From Aliivibrio sifiae (GTDB lineage Bacteria; Pseudomonadota; Gammaproteobacteria; Enterobacterales; Vibrionaceae): a DNA stretch of 64,000 nucleotides. How positions within the stretch are numbered: the first letter of the stretch is position 1; each line of letters begins with the position of its first letter. This document shows positions 35,656 to 44,701 of the stretch, piece after piece. A model generated the notes under the pieces. The model saw only the letters and a list, made by a program, of their open reading frames with translations, was not told the origin of the DNA and ran no database searches. The stretch spans positions 1,222,138-1,286,137 of the forward strand of contig NZ_MSCO01000001.1 of assembly GCF_002954705.1 (NCBI RefSeq). Reading direction: 5' to 3'. A program made the position numbers and the translations under genes.

Positions 35656-36147
35656 ATGAAAAAAGACGTTATAGAACTACTAAAACAAAACCCTTCATTG
35701 CTGCCAAGTGATATTGCTAAGCAATTAGAACTATCAGAATGTGCGGTCGTAAAATATTTACCAGAAGAAATGGTCACGTTAATTGATGGGATAAAAGCTC
35801 AAGAGGTCTTAGAGGGCCTAGTCGGTTTTGGTGATGTCACGACTATTATCCATTCATTCGGTTCAATTTTTGAAGTAAAAGCCCCATTTCCTAAAGGGAA
35901 GCTTGCCCACGGTTACTATAATTTAATGGGGCGCAATGGTGAGTTACACGGTCACTTAAAATTGGATTTAATTACGGATATAGCACTTGTAAGTAAACCA
36001 TTTAGAGGGACAGAAAGTCATTACTTTGGATTCTTTGACCAGAGCGGCCATTCGGTTTTTAAAATTTACTTAGGTCGTGATAAAAAGCGCCAACTTATCC
36101 CTGAACAAGTTAGTGCTTTTAATGTCTTAAAACAAAAATATAAATAA
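35656..36147 (+). CDS. hutX: Cytosolic heme carrier HutX
   Basis: A 163-aa HutX/HuvX protein that binds heme in the cytosol and hands it to HutZ. GFGDVTTIIHSFGSIFEVKAPFPKG and GYYNLMGRNGELHGHL are characteristic. The N-terminal ~45 residues read like a small helix-turn-helix (LLPSDIAKQLELSECAVVKYLP). Second gene of the hutWXZ unit. Confidence 0.92.
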   Translation: MKKDVIELLKQNPSLLPSDIAKQLELSECAVVKYLPEEMVTLIDGIKAQEVLEGLVGFGDVTTIIHSFGSIFEVKAPFPKGKLAHGYYNLMGRNGELHGHLKLDLITDIALVSKPFRGTESHYFGFFDQSGHSVFKIYLGRDKKRQLIPEQVSAFNVLKQKYK

Positions 36148-36180
36148 GTTAGTCAGAATGTAATTTAGAGGGAAATAAAA

Positions 36181-36711
36181 ATGAGTTCAGCTGTTAAGCA
36201 AGAAAGATTACAAAATCGCCTAGGTCCAGAAATTCAAGAGTTTCGAGATTCTCGTAAAACGCTGCAATTAGCAACCGTGGATTGTGAAGGAAAACCAAAC
36301 GTGAGCTATGCGCCATTTGTTTTATTGGATGATGGTTACTATATATTGATTTCTGAGATCGCACGTCATGCTCGTAATTTACTTCAAAATCCAGACGTTT
36401 CATTAATGCTAGTAGAAGATGAGGATACGTCTAAACAACTATTTGCACGTAAGCGTCTGACCTTTGATGCAACAGCCATATTAGTTGAACGTAGTGAAGA
36501 TAAATGGCAACAAGCAGTCTCAGAAATGAAAGGTCGTTTTGGTGAGATTATTGATGGTTTGAGTTCATTAGAAGATTTTAAAATGTTCAGATTAAAGCCA
36601 ATACAAGGTCTATTTGTAAAAGGATTTGGCCAAGCTTTTCAAGTTAGTGGCGATGATCTTGTAGACTTTGTTCATTTGGAAGAAGGTCATAAAAAGCGAG
36701 AGACAGCTTAA
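36181..36711 (+). CDS. hutZ: Heme-degrading protein HutZ
   Basis: A 176-aa split-barrel (pyridoxamine oxidase-like) heme oxygenase. LQLATVDCEGKPNVSYAPFV and ISEIARHARNLLQNP are typical; H170 in EEGHKK matches the heme-ligand histidine of Vibrio cholerae HutZ, which has the same length. It degrades heme delivered by HutX and releases iron. Followed by a terminator. Confidence 0.93.
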   Translation: MSSAVKQERLQNRLGPEIQEFRDSRKTLQLATVDCEGKPNVSYAPFVLLDDGYYILISEIARHARNLLQNPDVSLMLVEDEDTSKQLFARKRLTFDATAILVERSEDKWQQAVSEMKGRFGEIIDGLSSLEDFKMFRLKPIQGLFVKGFGQAFQVSGDDLVDFVHLEEGHKKRETA

Positions 36712-36743
36712 TTTGGACGTAATTTTGATGACTTAATCTATGG

Positions 36744-36770
36744 CCAAGCTAACTAATAGCTTGGTTTTTT
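36744..36770 (+). terminator. hutWXZ terminator
   Basis: CCAAGCTA, loop ACTAA, TAGCTTGG, then six T. It closes the heme unit before the type VI cassette. Confidence 0.9.
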
Positions 36771-36834
36771 ATAATTAATATACCCCACGTTTTAACTCCT
36801 ATATCTATAATTACCGTATAAAAAACCAATTAAA

Positions 36835-36852
36835 TTGGCACGATTTTTAGTT
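36835..36852 (+). promoter_or_regulatory. Possible sigma-54-like -24 element upstream of vgrG
   Basis: TTGGCACG at 36835-36842 is a perfect sigma-54 -24 element, but the -12 position reads TTTAG rather than TTGC. The first bases also belong to a 13-bp palindrome CCAATTAAATTGG (36826-36838). Type VI genes in vibrios are often sigma-54 dependent; the poor -12 keeps confidence low. Confidence 0.25.
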
Positions 36853-36988
36853 TGATTGATTTTCAAGCGTGAAAGTGCCGTTGATCGCATAATCTTTAAC
36901 CAAAATAGGTATCTTGTTTTTTACTGATATTATCTGTTCTTAATTACAATAAGTTATTGATTAATTTGTTATTTAAATTAAATTCGGA

Positions 36989-39079
36989 ATGTATATGCAG
37001 GATGCAAATCAAACTCAATTTGGACTTGATGTAGCAACAATAGAATTACCACTTCAAGTATATGAATTTTCAGGTGAAGAAATATTAGGAGATAACTACC
37101 AGTTTGATATTACGTTTGTGTGTGAAGAGCCTGATTTAGAATTAGCACAATGGTTACAATTGCCTGCTAGATTAGTCATTCAACATTTTAATCAAGAAGC
37201 GCCGGAGAATACCAAGCGTTATGTACATGGAGTGATTGAATCGATAGAACAGTTGAGTTCCTCTTTTCGTTTTAGTACCTACCGATTGACTCTAGTACCT
37301 ATTTTTAGTCTATTAAATTATCGAAAAAACTTTCAAATTTTTCAAAATAAATCCGTTCCAGAAATCATTTCAGATATTTATCGACAAGCAGGAATACTGA
37401 GCCACCATTTCGTTATTGAATTATATAATACACACGTACCCCGAGATTATTGTGTGCAATATGGTGAATCAGACGATCAGTTTATTTCACGATTAATGGC
37501 TGAGGAAGGACTCGTTTCTTACTTTGAACATACAGAGCTTGGCTCTAAATTAATCATTTCAGATGGAAAAGAAACGTATACCGCTTTAGCACCATTATCG
37601 GTTGTTACTGACAGTGGAATGGTGCAAGAGGGGGATACAATCCACTCTCTTAAAGTAAAGCACCAAGTTCAAGTCGGTAAAGCGTCAGTTAAAGATTATA
37701 TGTTTACTCATCCATCTCAGTCTATTTTGGGGGAAGTACAACATCAAGAGCAAGATAAGCAAAGTAGTGAAACTGCATTAGACCATTATCAGTACCCAGC
37801 AAATCAAGCGAATTACTCAAAAGCAAAGCAGCAAGCAAAATTGAACCTAGAGCAACGTCGGATTAGTTCTATGGAACTGGTCGGTAGTAGCAACAGTGCG
37901 CAGCTTGCAGTAGGGTATTTTCAACCAATAAATAATGCCTCTAATCCTGATTGGGATATCAATTGGTTATTAACCAAGATTGTACATTCAGGTATACAGC
38001 CTCAAGTAATGGAAGAACTTGCTGATGGTGGATCTTGTTATTATTGTGATTTTACAGCTACCCCTTGGTTTGTTCCGTATAAATTAGCGAGTGTTAAAAA
38101 ACCATACATTCGTAATATCGATACCGCGATAGTGACTGGGCCAGAAAGTGAAGAGATTTATTGTGATGAATATGGGCGAGTAAAAGTGCAATTTCATTGG
38201 GATAGAAATGGCCAAGCTAATGAAAAAACCAGTTGTTGGCTTCGTACTTCGCAGGGTTGGGCTGGTAATCAATATGGTCAATTTGTATTACCAAGAATAG
38301 GACACGAAGTAATAGTCAGTTTTTTACATGGTGATCCAGATAAACCGATAATTACAGGTTCGTTATATAACGGGAATAATAAACCACCATATACACTGCC
38401 AGAGCATAAAACACGCAGTACATTTAAAACATCAAGCTCCATTGGTGCAGATAATTTTAATGAGCTGCGCTTTGAGGATAAAAAAGCGTCAGAGCAGATC
38501 TATATTCATGCAGCGAAAGACATGGATAGCCAAATTCAAAACAACCGTACCAGCGAGATATTTAATGATGATCACTCTGTTGTGCATCATGATCAATTTC
38601 ATCAAATCACCAAAGATAATCATCTGACCGTGCAATCAGATAATTTAAGCTCAATTAAAGGTGACGCACACCAGCAAGTATCAGGCTCTGTTCAACAAAA
38701 AATTCAAGGAAGTCGGCTTGAACAAATAGGCACCGAGTTACACATTAAGGTGGGTAATAAAGCAGTCCTTGATGCAGGTAGTGAACTGACCATCACCACA
38801 GGCAGTAGCACAATGAAGTTAGATTCAGGTGGCATTCATCTACTTGGAGCGGCTATTGATTTAAATAAAGGCGGCAGTGCAGGAAGCGGCAGTGGGTATG
38901 CAGGTATTACAGCAACCCAACCCGTCATGAAGCAGAGTGAAGCTGCAAGCAGTGTGGCTGAAACCGCAACGGTCTCTGAATACACAAGAAGTAAAATTAA
39001 CGCTGCTCATCAGATAGAAGCACTAAAAACATCGGATCCTGTTTGTGAGGAGTGTGAGCAAGAGCAGGGGCAAGAATAA
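36989..39079 (+). CDS. vgrG: Type VI secretion spike protein VgrG
   Basis: A 696-aa VgrG forming the spike tip of the type VI secretion system. The gp27-like part (~1-360) includes FHWDRNGQ-type base elements, then the gp5 OB-fold (CWLRTSQGWAGNQYGQFVLPRIGHEVIVSFLHGDPDKPIITGS), then a beta-helix needle with repeated D/N-H-x(V/I) strands (~500-600). There is no enzymatic C-terminal extension, only a short Glu/Cys-rich tail (CEECEQEQGQE). The ribosome site CGGA favours ATG 36995 (codon 3) over ATG 36989. It is coupled to the adaptor gene by a TAATG overlap. No hcp or structural T6SS genes are nearby, so this is an auxiliary cassette. Confidence 0.93.
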   Translation: MYMQDANQTQFGLDVATIELPLQVYEFSGEEILGDNYQFDITFVCEEPDLELAQWLQLPARLVIQHFNQEAPENTKRYVHGVIESIEQLSSSFRFSTYRLTLVPIFSLLNYRKNFQIFQNKSVPEIISDIYRQAGILSHHFVIELYNTHVPRDYCVQYGESDDQFISRLMAEEGLVSYFEHTELGSKLIISDGKETYTALAPLSVVTDSGMVQEGDTIHSLKVKHQVQVGKASVKDYMFTHPSQSILGEVQHQEQDKQSSETALDHYQYPANQANYSKAKQQAKLNLEQRRISSMELVGSSNSAQLAVGYFQPINNASNPDWDINWLLTKIVHSGIQPQVMEELADGGSCYYCDFTATPWFVPYKLASVKKPYIRNIDTAIVTGPESEEIYCDEYGRVKVQFHWDRNGQANEKTSCWLRTSQGWAGNQYGQFVLPRIGHEVIVSFLHGDPDKPIITGSLYNGNNKPPYTLPEHKTRSTFKTSSSIGADNFNELRFEDKKASEQIYIHAAKDMDSQIQNNRTSEIFNDDHSVVHHDQFHQITKDNHLTVQSDNLSSIKGDAHQQVSGSVQQKIQGSRLEQIGTELHIKVGNKAVLDAGSELTITTGSSTMKLDSGGIHLLGAAIDLNKGGSAGSGSGYAGITATQPVMKQSEAASSVAETATVSEYTRSKINAAHQIEALKTSDPVCEECEQEQGQE

Positions 39080-39933
39080 TGGAAATGCAGTGCTATGATT
39101 CTTTGGCTATTGATGATTTCACTTCCGTCTATTTGATGCTAGACACAAGTCAGAGTGTTGACGTATTAAAACAATTGTATCAATTAGACACGGTGATCGA
39201 GCAAGAACCTCTTTATTTGTATGAGCCTTGGGATGATTTGATATCTGTCTCTCCTTATTTGGTAAAAGCAACGCCTGCTATTGCACAATGGTTTGAAAGT
39301 CAACGTGGTCAACTAGACGGTTTCTTATTCAGTTCGGCGTTAGATCTAGAAAGCCTTGCAGAGCATTTTAGAGGTTTGATTAAGGTTCAATCGCCTTATG
39401 GTTCATCCATCATATTAAAATCCGCGGATTCAGGGTGTGCCAATATTTTATTCTCAACAGGAACAGATTGGTATTGGCAACACATTGATGACGTTTGGCT
39501 TCCATATAAAAAGGGATGGGCACATTACCTATCGCCTTGCATTGAGATGAAAAGCATCAAACCTTATCGTTTAACGGATGAACAATGGCAAGCGTTAGGA
39601 GAGTTAGCGACTGAAAATGCCTATGCCTATGTACTTAATCATGTGGAGTATTTCTTCCCACATTGTTTAGAGGGCGTGATAGATAAACAAAAATGGATTC
39701 AGTATTGGTTCGATGCCGCTTACAGCAGAGGGTTTCAAAATGAGACTGACGTCTGTCTATTTATGAATGTGATGGGCTATTTAGGAAAAGAAGCGATTAC
39801 AACCGATAAATACCCCAAAATCACCGAATTGATCTATCAAACATCGCAGCAAACCCCAGAACAAAGAATCAAACAAGCGGCGGATTTGGCCTATCAATAT
39901 CGTCACTCTATACAAAAGGATTTACAAGAATGA
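39079..39933 (+). CDS. DUF4123 type VI effector adaptor (VasW-like)
   Basis: A 284-aa DUF4123 protein. These adaptors (Tap/TEC, VasW in V. cholerae) load a specific effector onto the VgrG tip. Conserved pieces: VYLMLDTSQSVDVLKQLYQ, LYEPWDDLISVSPYLVKA, and FRGLIKVQSPYG. It overlaps vgrG by one base and the effector by four (ATGA), as expected for proteins assembled together. Function is from family knowledge and gene order. Confidence 0.9.
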   Translation: MEMQCYDSLAIDDFTSVYLMLDTSQSVDVLKQLYQLDTVIEQEPLYLYEPWDDLISVSPYLVKATPAIAQWFESQRGQLDGFLFSSALDLESLAEHFRGLIKVQSPYGSSIILKSADSGCANILFSTGTDWYWQHIDDVWLPYKKGWAHYLSPCIEMKSIKPYRLTDEQWQALGELATENAYAYVLNHVEYFFPHCLEGVIDKQKWIQYWFDAAYSRGFQNETDVCLFMNVMGYLGKEAITTDKYPKITELIYQTSQQTPEQRIKQAADLAYQYRHSIQKDLQE

Positions 39934-42900
39934 GCGAAGCAAACAATGCAGCCATGTGTGGCAGTAAAAAAGATGCGAAAAACCCAGCAGGGGCTTGTCC
40001 TGTAAAGTTTGGTGTTATTGACATCATTCCGGTTCGTTATGCGATTGATGATATGGATAATGAAGAAAAAGAGCAAAAACACTCATTACTTGATACCCAT
40101 AAAGGGAACGGTTTTTTTGATGTTGCTCATTCAAAATATACATTAAGACAATTAAGAGACGGTTGGCTTTACGTTTATAGCAATAAAGATAAAACCTTTC
40201 ATGAATATCAGGTGAAAGGCACTCAATTCATTAAAATGGATTGGGGCTCAAATGAAGCCGATAAAGCACCGGAAGAGAGAGGGAAAGCAGGAGAGGCTAA
40301 AAGCTGTTTGTCTTACTCTAAGAATGACATGGTAACGATATCATTTTCTCACCAACGTTGGACATGGCGTTTATGTGAACATATGCGCTCAAATAGTCAA
40401 TGTCGTAATGAATGGATGCGAATTGTCGACTTAAAAACCTATTCAAACACATTAGAAATAGAACACGGTGGTGGCATGCGTGATTTTGCCCATGCTGTTG
40501 CTGATATTGGTACACCAAAACCCTCTGATACCTTGTTTGGAAAAACATGTTCACCATTAAAAGATGATGATCCCTCTGATGATGAGTTTCATCTCGCTAC
40601 CCATAAGAAACCCGTATTAGAAACCGATTATCAATGTGATTTACTAGAAAAGAACAGCGCTTTGTATATCGCACTGGATGATCAGTTGGCTGATATAACG
40701 GATCTGTTTTTGAAGTTGTCAGAAACATACGTTCGTATTGTTGAATTACAAGGGACAGAGGAGGATGAGTACAAAGCTCAAATGGCTGAATTAACACGAT
40801 CTTTAGCAAGGGTGACATTTAGTGATGATCAACTTCCTGAAAATATTAAATCAGATCCAATTGAACGGTTAAAACTAGAAATAGAGATAAATGAGTATTT
40901 ATATCAAGAGCAAAATGTCCAACAATCTTCAGCATCTTATGAATATCATGTCGGCGAAGGGGTAGAAAATACCTCATGGTATAAGGCGTTAGAAGCGAAA
41001 AAACAAACCATAAAAGAGCGGTTTAATTTTGAAATCAAAAAGGAACATACTTCTCAATGGAAAAGGCAATATCGAAATTTTGATGAAATTCGATGGAATG
41101 AATTAAATGAATACCTATTTGAAAAATACGACAAATTATCAGAAGTAGAAATATTAAACAGTAAGTTAGTTTATCAGCATAAAGAGGTAACAGATGCCAT
41201 TGAACAGATGGGTATCGACCCTATGTATTTCGGGATTGATAATCAAACAGAGGTTGGTCAACGTTATTTATCTGAACTATTTTCACCAATAACCGTCGAG
41301 CTTGTTCAATCGGGTTTTAATGTTCCTGAGATTAAGCATTATCTAGAAGAAATGTTAGATCTGAGTAACCCAAACAATCTATTAGCATTAGCCCCATTTG
41401 CTTACTCAAAAGAAGTGGTGAATGAGTTAACCACTTATTCTGAAGGTGGAGCTGCACTTAATATGAGCAGTCCTAGTGACATGATCGCACTGCATACTCG
41501 ATTATCAGAATTCGATACATTAACAGGTGACGTAAGAATTCAAGATTCTGATTGGTATAAGCTGCTTCATATCGATATTAAAGCCGTGTTTGCTGCATTT
41601 ATTGCCAGTAATAAAACCAATCCGATATTGCAATTTCGACCTTCGATGGAGATGCTCAACGCAATCCAACCTCGAACTAATCAATTCAGTGCACTTAGTT
41701 TTATGACTCGTTTCAGAGTTCTCATCATGGAAAATCTAGCAGATAGCAGTTTTATTGTTTCTGTAAATCCTAATTACCCTAAAGAACTGGCGGCATTTAA
41801 TAAAAAATATGATCAGTTTTTATTATCTAACAGTAAAACAATGGCTGCGATTATTCGGAAAGAACAATTTGCTGCCGTGTTAGTACAAAAAACGTCTGAA
41901 TTTATTTCAGAGAACATGCCTCAAATGCTTAAGGTTTCACAAAACGGCTCAATGGTAAACGTAAAAGGAGCAATCAGCAAAGGCGTGGCAGAGAGTTGGG
42001 CTGCATATAAGAATACAAAAGCAGATCTTGTTAGTTTTTCAGAAAGGAAGTGGAAAGGGTCTGCAAGTTGGAATGGGGTTGTTGCAGCATTAAATATTTG
42101 GAATTCAATAACCGTTTTTTCAAATTTACTTCAAAGAAACCAAGAGAGTAAGACGACAGAGGAATATAAATCAGTCGCCGCAGAGGTTGTTTATACGGCT
42201 TCTTGGACAGTAAACGCGTGCGCCTTGGTATCAAGAGACGCTGCATGGGCTGAAGTGATGAAAGATAAGCGTCTATTGAAATTACAAAGAAATAAAGCTC
42301 TTGTATCAAATAAAAAACTCATTACTAAATTTGTAAATCTAACTCGATTAGTAGCTGTTACTGGATTAATCGCCAGTGTGTCTGAAATTTATTATGTCTA
42401 TAAACGCTTAGATAGTCCTCTTTTGTCCAAAGAAGAAAGGATGGCAGAGATTCTAAAATCAGGATCATTAGTAGGCCAAGCATTTATTTATTCTACTCAA
42501 TTAATATCATGTTTTATGAATGGAACCATTGGTGCTATTTTTGCTCCTTGGATGGTTATAGGGTTGGTTATTTTTGGTGTAATTTATATTGCTGCAACCG
42601 TATTTATTAATATGTTTAAACGAACCGATATGGAGTTGTGGTTAGTGCAATCCATATGGGGAGTAAAGACGGCTAAGTGGGCACCAGAAATTGAGCTAGT
42701 TAACTTGCAAAACATATTAAATAAACCTGTTGCCCAGATAGACACCGGAATAGTTAGAACGTATCAGTCAAGCTCTGATTCAGACAAACAATGGACGTTA
42801 ACTATTGAGTTACCTGATTACTTATCTGATAAATGGTTTGGAATTAAAGTGATTAAAAGCTCATCTAAAAAAGCAATAAAACATTATAATTTCATTGGAA

Positions 42901-43196
42901 ATAATGAGGTCAACCAATCAGAAGTAGAAGTCAATTTTACTAAAGTAAATAATGATAATAATTGTTATAAAATGAAAATTGAACGGAACCATTCAGAAGA
43001 TATTTCTAATATAACTATTTATTTAGATGTTTTAGCCAATAGAACACCTCATGTTATTTCTTATTCCGGCTTTCAAGGTGGTAGTGGGGATATAAATCTA
43101 AATATAAATATAAATAAGATTACTTCATTTAATGACTATTCAAAAAATACAAATTTAGGTATAGAAATTGTGAGGTTAAATAATGCTAACTCATAA
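39930..43196 (+). CDS. VasX-like type VI pore-forming effector
   Basis: A 1088-aa protein, nearly the length of V. cholerae VasX (about 1085). The N-terminal part has the toxin-VasX signature CPVKFGVIDIIPVRYAID (residues 23-40) and RQLRDGWLYVY, which mark adaptor-dependent delivery. A long helical middle follows, with coiled-coil stretches at ~330-400. Near the C-terminus are membrane segments at ~800-820 and ~850-897 (IFAPWMVIGLVIFGVIYIAATVF), the presumed pore region, then a ~190-residue soluble tail. It should permeabilise membranes of target cells. Its 3' end overlaps the first immunity gene by 14 bases. Confidence 0.9.
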   Translation: MSEANNAAMCGSKKDAKNPAGACPVKFGVIDIIPVRYAIDDMDNEEKEQKHSLLDTHKGNGFFDVAHSKYTLRQLRDGWLYVYSNKDKTFHEYQVKGTQFIKMDWGSNEADKAPEERGKAGEAKSCLSYSKNDMVTISFSHQRWTWRLCEHMRSNSQCRNEWMRIVDLKTYSNTLEIEHGGGMRDFAHAVADIGTPKPSDTLFGKTCSPLKDDDPSDDEFHLATHKKPVLETDYQCDLLEKNSALYIALDDQLADITDLFLKLSETYVRIVELQGTEEDEYKAQMAELTRSLARVTFSDDQLPENIKSDPIERLKLEIEINEYLYQEQNVQQSSASYEYHVGEGVENTSWYKALEAKKQTIKERFNFEIKKEHTSQWKRQYRNFDEIRWNELNEYLFEKYDKLSEVEILNSKLVYQHKEVTDAIEQMGIDPMYFGIDNQTEVGQRYLSELFSPITVELVQSGFNVPEIKHYLEEMLDLSNPNNLLALAPFAYSKEVVNELTTYSEGGAALNMSSPSDMIALHTRLSEFDTLTGDVRIQDSDWYKLLHIDIKAVFAAFIASNKTNPILQFRPSMEMLNAIQPRTNQFSALSFMTRFRVLIMENLADSSFIVSVNPNYPKELAAFNKKYDQFLLSNSKTMAAIIRKEQFAAVLVQKTSEFISENMPQMLKVSQNGSMVNVKGAISKGVAESWAAYKNTKADLVSFSERKWKGSASWNGVVAALNIWNSITVFSNLLQRNQESKTTEEYKSVAAEVVYTASWTVNACALVSRDAAWAEVMKDKRLLKLQRNKALVSNKKLITKFVNLTRLVAVTGLIASVSEIYYVYKRLDSPLLSKEERMAEILKSGSLVGQAFIYSTQLISCFMNGTIGAIFAPWMVIGLVIFGVIYIAATVFINMFKRTDMELWLVQSIWGVKTAKWAPEIELVNLQNILNKPVAQIDTGIVRTYQSSSDSDKQWTLTIELPDYLSDKWFGIKVIKSSSKKAIKHYNFIGNNEVNQSEVEVNFTKVNNDNNCYKMKIERNHSEDISNITIYLDVLANRTPHVISYSGFQGGSGDINLNININKITSFNDYSKNTNLGIEIVRLNNANS

Positions 43197-43914
43197 AGAT
43201 ATAGAAAATACAGACAAAATAGAAACCATGAGAATGGCCTTATATAACGAAGAAGTGCTTTATGAGTATGAAACCATAGAGCATCAATATTTGGGGTATT
43301 TTGCTGGTATTGGTTTTTTTAGTGTTATGAGTTGGATGTTATATGACTTTAGTCAAGATATGCTAGATACAGGTGGTGTGGTGGCATTGAGTTTACTTAC
43401 CATTTTCATGACATTGTTTTTTATCTTTTTTGGTTCTGCAGACATAAAGCGGATTTACAAGTTAACTAAAAACGGAATATTAACCGAGCAGGCAGATGTG
43501 GTGCCTGAGTACGCTTATCGATGCATACGAATGATAGGCCGAGTTGGTGTTGTTGTATGTTTAGTTGCAGTTGTTTTTGTTGGCCCTATGGCGTTCGTTG
43601 GAGCAGGAGCCAGTGCGTTACTCTCATTCAAATTGGTTAACTTTAGGTTGAAACCTATGATGTTTGAAACGTTGTATTTTGATGAGTCCGCGATATTTAA
43701 AGCAAACAAAGAAAATTATATTGATATCACACCAAACTCAACGTTGTTTTTGTCATTGGATAGTATTTTTTGTAATAAAGATAATGTAGATGATATTTTT
43801 AATACTTTAAAAGAATTCTATCCAAATGGTCATTTTTATGAGGTTGAGAAAGAAGATGATATTTATGAGCATGAAAAATTTAAAGAGTTCTTACACCCAA
43901 TGGGTCAAGATTGA
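43183..43914 (+). CDS. Immunity protein to the VasX-like effector, paralog 1
   Basis: A 243-aa membrane protein of TsiV2-like size and position. Three or four hydrophobic segments: YLGYFAGIGFFSVMSWML, VVALSLLTIFMTLFFIFFG and VGVVVCLVAVVFVGPMAFVGAGASALLSF. The C-terminal third is soluble. It starts inside the end of the toxin gene (14-base overlap, GAGG ribosome site), so toxin and immunity are co-translated. Immunity function is inferred from position behind a VasX homolog and membrane topology, not from a recognised immunity motif. Confidence 0.82.
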   Translation: MLTHKDIENTDKIETMRMALYNEEVLYEYETIEHQYLGYFAGIGFFSVMSWMLYDFSQDMLDTGGVVALSLLTIFMTLFFIFFGSADIKRIYKLTKNGILTEQADVVPEYAYRCIRMIGRVGVVVCLVAVVFVGPMAFVGAGASALLSFKLVNFRLKPMMFETLYFDESAIFKANKENYIDITPNSTLFLSLDSIFCNKDNVDDIFNTLKEFYPNGHFYEVEKEDDIYEHEKFKEFLHPMGQD

Positions 43915-43941
43915 TGTGACATTGCAAGGATGCGTTAAATA

Positions 43942-44673
43942 ATGCTAACTCATAAAGATATAGAAAATACAGACAAAATAGAAACCATGAGAATGGCCTT
44001 ATATAACGAAGAAGTGCTTTATGAGTATGAAACCATAGAGCATCAATATTTGGGGTATTTTGCTGGTATTGGTTTTTTTAGTGTTATGAGTTGGATGTTA
44101 TATGACTTTAGTCAAGATATGCTAGATACAGGTGGTGTGGTGGCATTTAGTTTACTTACCATTTTCATGACATTGTTTTTCATCTTTTTTGGTTCTGCAG
44201 ACATAAAGCGGATTTACAAGTTCACTAAAAACGGAATATTAACCGAGCAGGCAGATGTGGTACCAGAGTACGCTTATCAATGCATACGAATGATAGGTCG
44301 AGTGGGTGTTGTTGTATGTTTAGTTGCCGTTGTTTTTGTTGGCCCTATGGCGTTCGTTGGGGCAGGGGCCAGTGCATTACTCTCATTCAAACTGGTTAAC
44401 TTTAGGCTGAAACCTATGATGTTTGAAACTTTGTATTTTGAGGAGTCTGTGATAATAAAGTCTTCAAAAGCAAATTATGTATCAATACTACCCAATGCAG
44501 ATTTATTAGTTTCAGGGAATGGTTTTATCAGTAATGGTAAAAATATTAATCAAATTTTCAATACCTTAAGGGAATTCTATCCAAATGGTCATTTTTATGA
44601 GGTAGAGGAAGAAGATGATATTTATTCCCATTATAAATATAAAGAGTTCTTACATCCTATGGATCAGGATTGA
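43942..44673 (+). CDS. Immunity protein paralog 2 (near-duplicate)
   Basis: A 243-aa paralog of the gene just upstream. The first ~168 residues differ at only about three positions. Residues ~169-212 differ at about 25 of 44 positions, and the last ~30 are again nearly identical (EFYPNGHFYEVE...KEFLHPM.QD). The duplicated unit includes the junction TTAAATAATGCTAACTCA shared with the end of the toxin gene, showing how the copy arose. The pattern suggests recent tandem duplication plus exchange or selection in one block, possibly to follow a different toxin allele. Confidence 0.82.
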   Translation: MLTHKDIENTDKIETMRMALYNEEVLYEYETIEHQYLGYFAGIGFFSVMSWMLYDFSQDMLDTGGVVAFSLLTIFMTLFFIFFGSADIKRIYKFTKNGILTEQADVVPEYAYQCIRMIGRVGVVVCLVAVVFVGPMAFVGAGASALLSFKLVNFRLKPMMFETLYFEESVIIKSSKANYVSILPNADLLVSGNGFISNGKNINQIFNTLREFYPNGHFYEVEEEDDIYSHYKYKEFLHPMDQD

Positions 44674-44701
44674 TGTGAAATGGTAAGGATGCGGTTAAAT
44701 A

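Noticed and set aside
43183..44673. Near-identical immunity genes considered as an assembly duplication artefact
   Set aside because: The copies differ clearly in the 169-212 block and at scattered bases, and a third divergent copy follows, so a real tandem family is more likely.
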